A program made the position numbers and the translations under genes. The notes under the pieces are model-generated. The model was given only the letters and a program-made list of their open reading frames with translations, had not been told where the DNA came from and made no database searches. A stretch of 64,000 nucleotides of DNA from Marinilabiliaceae bacterium JC017 (GTDB lineage: Bacteria; Bacteroidota; Bacteroidia; Bacteroidales; Marinilabiliaceae), in assembly GCA_004296775.1 (NCBI GenBank), contig RHGE01000023.1, forward strand, positions 20,684 to 84,683, read 5' to 3'. Shown piece after piece: positions 61,501 through 64,000 of this stretch; the first letter of the stretch is position 1; every line of letters starts with the position of its first letter.

Positions 61501-62340
61501 AATTTCTTAAGGAATATTGCTAATTATGCAGGTATTGCCATTGAGAATGCAGAGGCTTTTGAACAGCTGGCCAAACAACGATCTTCGCTGGAATTGGCGC
61601 ATGCAAGTATTTTAACTCAGAAGGGGGAAATTGAAAATAAAAACAAACGGCTGGAAGAGTTAAATGATGAAAATAGCAAGTTGTTGGCTTTGATAACTAA
61701 TGAACTTCAAAATCCAATGACCTCCTCCTTGTCGTTGGTGAATTCGCTGTTGAGTGCCATGCCGTTTTTGAATAAAGAGCAGCAAGATGCTCTGCAACAT
61801 ATTCATGCTGCCCTCTGGCAAATCAATGACATGGTTAACCAGGTGGATGAAATTACGAGGCTTGAGAGTGGCTGTTTCACAATTCAGACGCAAAAGGTGG
61901 AAGCCGTCTCATTGCTTCGGGAAGTGGTGGCGCAGCATGAAGAATTATTTAAAAAGAAAGCGTTGAGTGTTCAATGGAATACTGAACCGGTAGAGCTTAA
62001 TTGCGATCCCGTATTGCTTGAAAAAGTAACGTCTAATCTTATCTCCAACGCCATAAAATTTTCGCCCAGGGAAAGTATTATTACCATCCGGGTTACGGGT
62101 GATCAGAAAATGTGCCGGGTGGAAGTGGCTGATCAAGGCCCCGGTATGACCAAGGCCGATAAAGCCCGGTTGTTTAAAAAGTTTCAGAAACTCAGTGCGG
62201 CACCCACCGGCAAAGAGGTATCTGCCGGACTGGGACTTTATATTGTGAAAAAGTACATTGACCTGTTGCATGGAACCATCTGGGTGGAGAGTGAACCCGG
62301 GCAGGGGGCCGTATTTATTTTTAAACTTCCTGTGACATAG
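58552..62340 (+). CDS. Giant Reg_prop/Y_Y_Y sensor with GAF and kinase-like C-terminus
   Basis: 1262 residues with a signal peptide. About 25-640: two-component-regulator propeller repeats (LWIGTNGGGLCRFNG-type, many copies). About 690-760: Y_Y_Y domain (YRWKLEPIEQDW, PPGKYTFRVIARN). Helix at about 765-785 (IIPLLFLGSLFFLI), coiled coil, GAF (about 850-1010), a second coil, then kinase modules. HATPase is intact: NLISNAIKFSP, DQGPGM and SAGLGLYIVKK. In the dimerisation helix the phospho-His site reads LLALITNELQNPM, with Asn1050 where His is expected. No receiver or AraC domain, unlike hybrid two-component systems. The signal is probably a periplasmic glycan or metabolite (inferred). Confidence 0.9.
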   Translation: MKYQHLLLLPLLVLCISLKAQYYHFSQYSLEEGLSQSEVLAIEEDQYGYLWIGTNGGGLCRFNGRSFDVFTRNDGLIDNIVIDLYQDNNYNMWIGSPRGISKYDGTSYKQILKTDTAAFRDEIVFCEGSNEVIWALARLSTRGRVLYRIERDSVVNAIDYFPELSAEDHIYYITPIHHKQVLITTNKGIFLLKDDKLVKTDIWYQGDDGYNIQLPLFSDRTKNLWLLLYGRELPRKLVKYNLTNKTYQEVQLPKDIDVGRILEAYEDREGGIWLSVADKGVLFLSDGEWRIFNKTNGLPINYIREVHEDAEGNFWLGSLGAGLFRYSGDLFVSFDKQAGLTDDLIRSIYQDSDGNYYFADADGGLNIFNGEKITPIPHDKMAGVGPVREFYETQPGRLLTATLNGLFEYDGKRFHNVTGKYGIKQQLAFSDIAMEKDTFYFGSYAAGLFVSAKGKAESFNTHNSDITSNVINNVFIDSKARIWLSTDNGISLYENGKFVNYTEKNGLNASWILQAAEDKVGNIWFATFTGGLLRFDGNTFKVFDTDVGVTSDNIYSVIADQEGDIWAGTQNGVDKLTIETNGEVTSIVNYDRYDGFVGIENNSACNFMDQNGKLWFGTIKGVMCYNPAEKRTNFLPPPVYIRNIEIGFKDPDWAKEPFVQYYDSLSSWFGLPGELRLPHNKNHVSFQFDGLCYSVPEKVKYRWKLEPIEQDWLPANSYNKAVYASLPPGKYTFRVIARNNSGIWNEEGASYAFEIVPTWWQSGWMKSIIPLLFLGSLFFLIRAWRSRTRRFNYELETVVAAKTVEIRKQKSEIEQKNSMLESQKTQIEKQAHSITSALNDLEKLTTIGKLVTANLSTERIFNLLYQHVSEVMDTNLFAIGIFNEEKSTLEFQNIILNEERMPFTTFPLDDKERLSIFCFRNDQEVFINDFENEYTKYVREMRPVPGDINSRSLIYVTLKVGDKPFGVLSVQSAEKGAYSEYHLNFLRNIANYAGIAIENAEAFEQLAKQRSSLELAHASILTQKGEIENKNKRLEELNDENSKLLALITNELQNPMTSSLSLVNSLLSAMPFLNKEQQDALQHIHAALWQINDMVNQVDEITRLESGCFTIQTQKVEAVSLLREVVAQHEELFKKKALSVQWNTEPVELNCDPVLLEKVTSNLISNAIKFSPRESIITIRVTGDQKMCRVEVADQGPGMTKADKARLFKKFQKLSAAPTGKEVSAGLGLYIVKKYIDLLHGTIWVESEPGQGAVFIFKLPVT

Positions 62341-62402
62341 TGGCGCGGCAGATATTGTGGCAGGATTTTTGAAACGTCAATGAAGAATTAAAATTGAATA
62401 CC

Positions 62403-63107
62403 ATGTTAACATCACCACTTTTTTTAATATTCATAGGATTTACGCTACTCAGCTGGATTGTGAGTAGTCAGTTAAAGAGCCGGTTTAAGGCATATTCTAA
62501 AATACCCGTTAATAATGGATTAACCGGAAAAGAGATTGCTGAAAAAATGTTGAGGGCTAATGGCCTTTTTAATGTGCAGGTTATTTCAGTGCAGGGACAG
62601 CTGACTGATCATTACAACCCCTCTAACCGTACTGTTAATTTAAGTCCTGATGTTTATCACGGACGCAGCGTGGCAGCCGCAGCTGTAGCCGCTCATGAAA
62701 CCGGACATGCTGTTCAGCACGCCAATAGTTATGCTTTCCTTGAGCTGCGATCAGCTTTGGTACCCTTGCAGAATGTGAGTGCAAAAATTCTTAATGTCAT
62801 ATTCATTGCCATGTTTTTTGGCGCCTTCGCCTTCCGAAGCATCATGCCTTATGATTTGGCACTACAGATAATCATTGGTTGTTATGGTATTTTTACCCTG
62901 TTTTCATTTATCACTTTACCGGTTGAAATAGATGCCAGTCGCAGAGCATTGGCCTGGTTGAATACTAGTGGGGTGGTGATGGGAGATGCCCATTCAAAAG
63001 CTAAAGATGCCTTGCGATGGGCTGCTTATACCTATGTTGTTGCTGCCCTGTCGGCATTAGCCACATTGGCATATTATTTAATGATATTCTTAGGACGAAG
63101 AGATTAA
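62403..63107 (+). CDS. YugP-like neutral zinc metallopeptidase, membrane-bound
   Basis: 234 residues. Metal site AAVAAHETGHAVQH (HExxH, residues about 94-107) preceded by NRTVNLSPDVYHGRSVA. Membrane helices at the N-terminus (PLFLIFIGFTLLSWIV), about 120-140 (ILNVIFIAMFFGAFAF), about 150-172, and near the C-terminus (AALSALATLAYYLMIF). EIDASRRAL gives the third metal ligand region. This is the YugP/DUF-type peptidase whose substrate is unknown. Start at the ATG 62403; a TTG three codons upstream is an alternative. Confidence 0.88.
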   Translation: MLTSPLFLIFIGFTLLSWIVSSQLKSRFKAYSKIPVNNGLTGKEIAEKMLRANGLFNVQVISVQGQLTDHYNPSNRTVNLSPDVYHGRSVAAAAVAAHETGHAVQHANSYAFLELRSALVPLQNVSAKILNVIFIAMFFGAFAFRSIMPYDLALQIIIGCYGIFTLFSFITLPVEIDASRRALAWLNTSGVVMGDAHSKAKDALRWAAYTYVVAALSALATLAYYLMIFLGRRD

Positions 63108-63145
63108 GTCAATTAAGTCTTTTGTTGTAATACTATAATAGAAAT

Positions 63146-63180
63146 AAAGCCGGTTGCTAATTGCAATCGGCTTTTTATTT
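63146..63180 (+). terminator. Terminator after the YugP-like gene
   Basis: Stem AAAGCCGGTTGC / GCAATCGGCTTT with a T-rich tail (TTTTTATTTTTT). Confidence 0.88.
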
Positions 63181-63204
63181 TTTCAGTTAATGATCAAAAT
63201 GCTT

Positions 63205-63624
63205 TTTGAAATGGGATAAGTCATATTTGAATTGGGTAAAACGAAATTTGAGATGGGATAAGTCAAATTTGAAATGGGTACAATGGAATTTGAGATGGGA
63301 TAAGTCATATTTGAATTGGGTAAAACGAAATTTGAGATGGGATAAGTCAAATTTGAAATGGGTACAATGGAATTTGAGATGGGATAAGACGTTTTTGAAA
63401 TGGGTAAAACGAAATTTGAAATGGGTTAAGTCATTTTTGAAATGGGTATAATGAAATTTGAGATGGGTTAAGACGTTTTTGAAATAGGTAAAACGAAATT
63501 TGAGATGGGATAAGTCAAATTTGAAATGGGTACAATGGAATTTGAGATGGGATAAGACGTTTTTGAAAAGGGTACAATGAAATTTGAGATGGATAAAGCC
63601 ATTTGTAAAATGGGTTGAAGCGTT
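63205..63624. repeat. Array of 20 exactly 21 bp units (family B)
   Basis: Units such as TTTGAGATGGGATAAGTCAAA, TTTGAAATGGGTACAATGGAA and TTTGAATTGGGTAAAACGAAA follow each other for 20 copies without a single insertion or deletion, although they differ at many positions. The first eight units form an 84 bp direct repeat (four units, 83/84 identical). AT tracts (AAATTT, ATATTT, ACGTTTTT) recur every 21 bases. Frames of 81 codons (plus) and 147 codons (minus) stay open only because 21 is a multiple of three. Confidence 0.95.
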
Positions 63625-63818
63625 CCGCAATTACTTTTTACCATCCGGGGAATAGGTTTAAGCGTTGGGCATTTACATTAATGGGTTGGGGAAATGGGTT
63701 GAAGCGTTCCGCAATTACTTTTTACCATCCGGAAAATAGGTTTAAGCGTTTCGCAATTACTTTTTACCATTCGGGAAATAGGTTGAACCTTTCTGCAATT
63801 GCTTTTTTTCATTTGTAA
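63609..63818. repeat. Array of five 42 bp units (family C) fused to the 21 bp array
   Basis: The element GTTGAAGCGTTCCGCAATTA and relatives recur at 42-base steps: AAGCG-type starts lie at 63618, 63660, 63702 and 63744, with a degenerate AACCT at 63786. 42 is twice 21, so the phase of the preceding array is kept. The second unit (GTTGGGCATTTACATTAATG) and the last are the most diverged. Confidence 0.9.
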
Positions 63819-63885
63819 ATTATAATTTACCCTTTGGGATGCACAAAAAAATGGCTTTCTCTAAAAAAGAGTGGGTACTTCATAG

Positions 63886-63999
63886 TTATGATAATTTACT
63901 GTAATGAGGGTTTACTACATTAAGATCAATGTTCCCTTCCATCAAATAAGCAATAGCTATAAAGTTTTCAGCAAGCTTATAACCTCTAGCCCGAGCCTT
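63886..63999 (-). CDS. C-terminal fragment of a transposase-like protein (partial at window edge)
   Basis: On the minus strand the last 37 codons before a stop read as K-A-R-A-R-G-Y-K-L-A-E-N-F-I-A-I-A-Y-L-M and onward to SKLS. The pattern KARARGY...NFIxIAYLMxG resembles the C-terminal tail of Bacteroidota transposases (ISL3-type among others), from memory only. The gene enters from the right edge, so its domain is not visible. It is too short to classify firmly. Confidence 0.45.
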   Translation of the reverse strand, partial: KARARGYKLAENFIAIAYLMEGNIDLNVVNPHYSKLS

Positions 64000-64000
64000 G

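Noticed and set aside
63206..63451. 81-codon plus-strand repeat frame
   Set aside because: Same reason as above: a by-product of a 21-base period.
63187..63630. 147-codon minus-strand frame in array B as a gene
   Set aside because: It starts at TTG within the repeats, has no promoter or domain, and opposite-strand frames are equally open. Kept as a finding, not called as CDS.
63615..63818. 67-codon plus-strand frame in family C
   Set aside because: Pure repeat sequence without domain, promoter or conserved start.

Overview
The window is a chromosomal segment of a Bacteroidota bacterium, most likely from the Bacteroidales/Marinilabiliales side. The evidence is the many Bacteroidota-restricted families (DUF4270, DUF4954, DUF4857 and DUF5683-like proteins, a short GT5 'glycogen synthase', an HU/CCDC81-SPOR protein, a giant Reg_prop/Y_Y_Y sensor), repeated TAnnTTTG -7 promoter boxes, weak or absent Shine-Dalgarno sequences, and an AT-rich composition. 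It carries mostly housekeeping genes. There is no prophage, plasmid, CRISPR array or cas gene, and only a transposase-like tail at the right edge.

Layout. 0-8 kb: carA, a lipoprotein, a protease-like/TPR protein, the larE-larB-larC nickel-pincer cofactor operon (with a LarC that lacks its second half), and a divergent Crp/Fnr-OsmC pair. 8-13 kb: pheS and an operon with three cyclophilin-type isomerases, one fused to a dead trypsin-like domain. 12.6-13.5 kb: a gene-free stretch with a GC-rich block and a 20-21 bp repeat array, then tRNA-Val(GAC). 13.6-21.5 kb: an AsmA/DUF748-like protein, an outer-membrane protein, a thioredoxin-like operon, pyrH and a SPOR protein. 21.6-29.5 kb: galE, rfbB, glmS, nagB and a beta-helix DUF4954 protein (sugar-nucleotide and amino-sugar metabolism). 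29.7-36.3 kb: DUF4270 and GT5 genes divergent from panC-panD-hldE2-radA-RDD.

36.4-36.7 kb holds a second array of the first repeat family in inverted orientation. It is followed by a LuxR-type pseudo-receiver/hemerythrin pair, a PepSY/OB-fold/DUF4857/ABC-transporter cluster, prfB with its programmed +1 frameshift, an ArsC-like protein, a glycosyltransferase with an LpxH-like phosphatase, and a truncated PhnW-like pseudoenzyme. 47.7-63.1 kb: priA, hldE1, parA-parB, a DUF5683-like protein, a LysM lytic transglycosylase, an SGNH-MBOAT O-acylation pair, a 1262-residue sensor kinase whose phospho-acceptor His is Asn, and a YugP-like zinc peptidase. 63.2-63.8 kb: a third array with a strict 21 bp then 42 bp period.

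The least explained content is the set of non-coding arrays with a period of about 21 bp (two B-DNA turns) carrying phased A/T tracts, two of them between convergent genes. A second theme is the number of pseudoenzymes: two protease-like proteins without their triads, a PhnW relative without its PLP lysine, a kinase without its histidine, and a response regulator without its aspartate. All calls come from reading the sequence. No database search or structure prediction was run.
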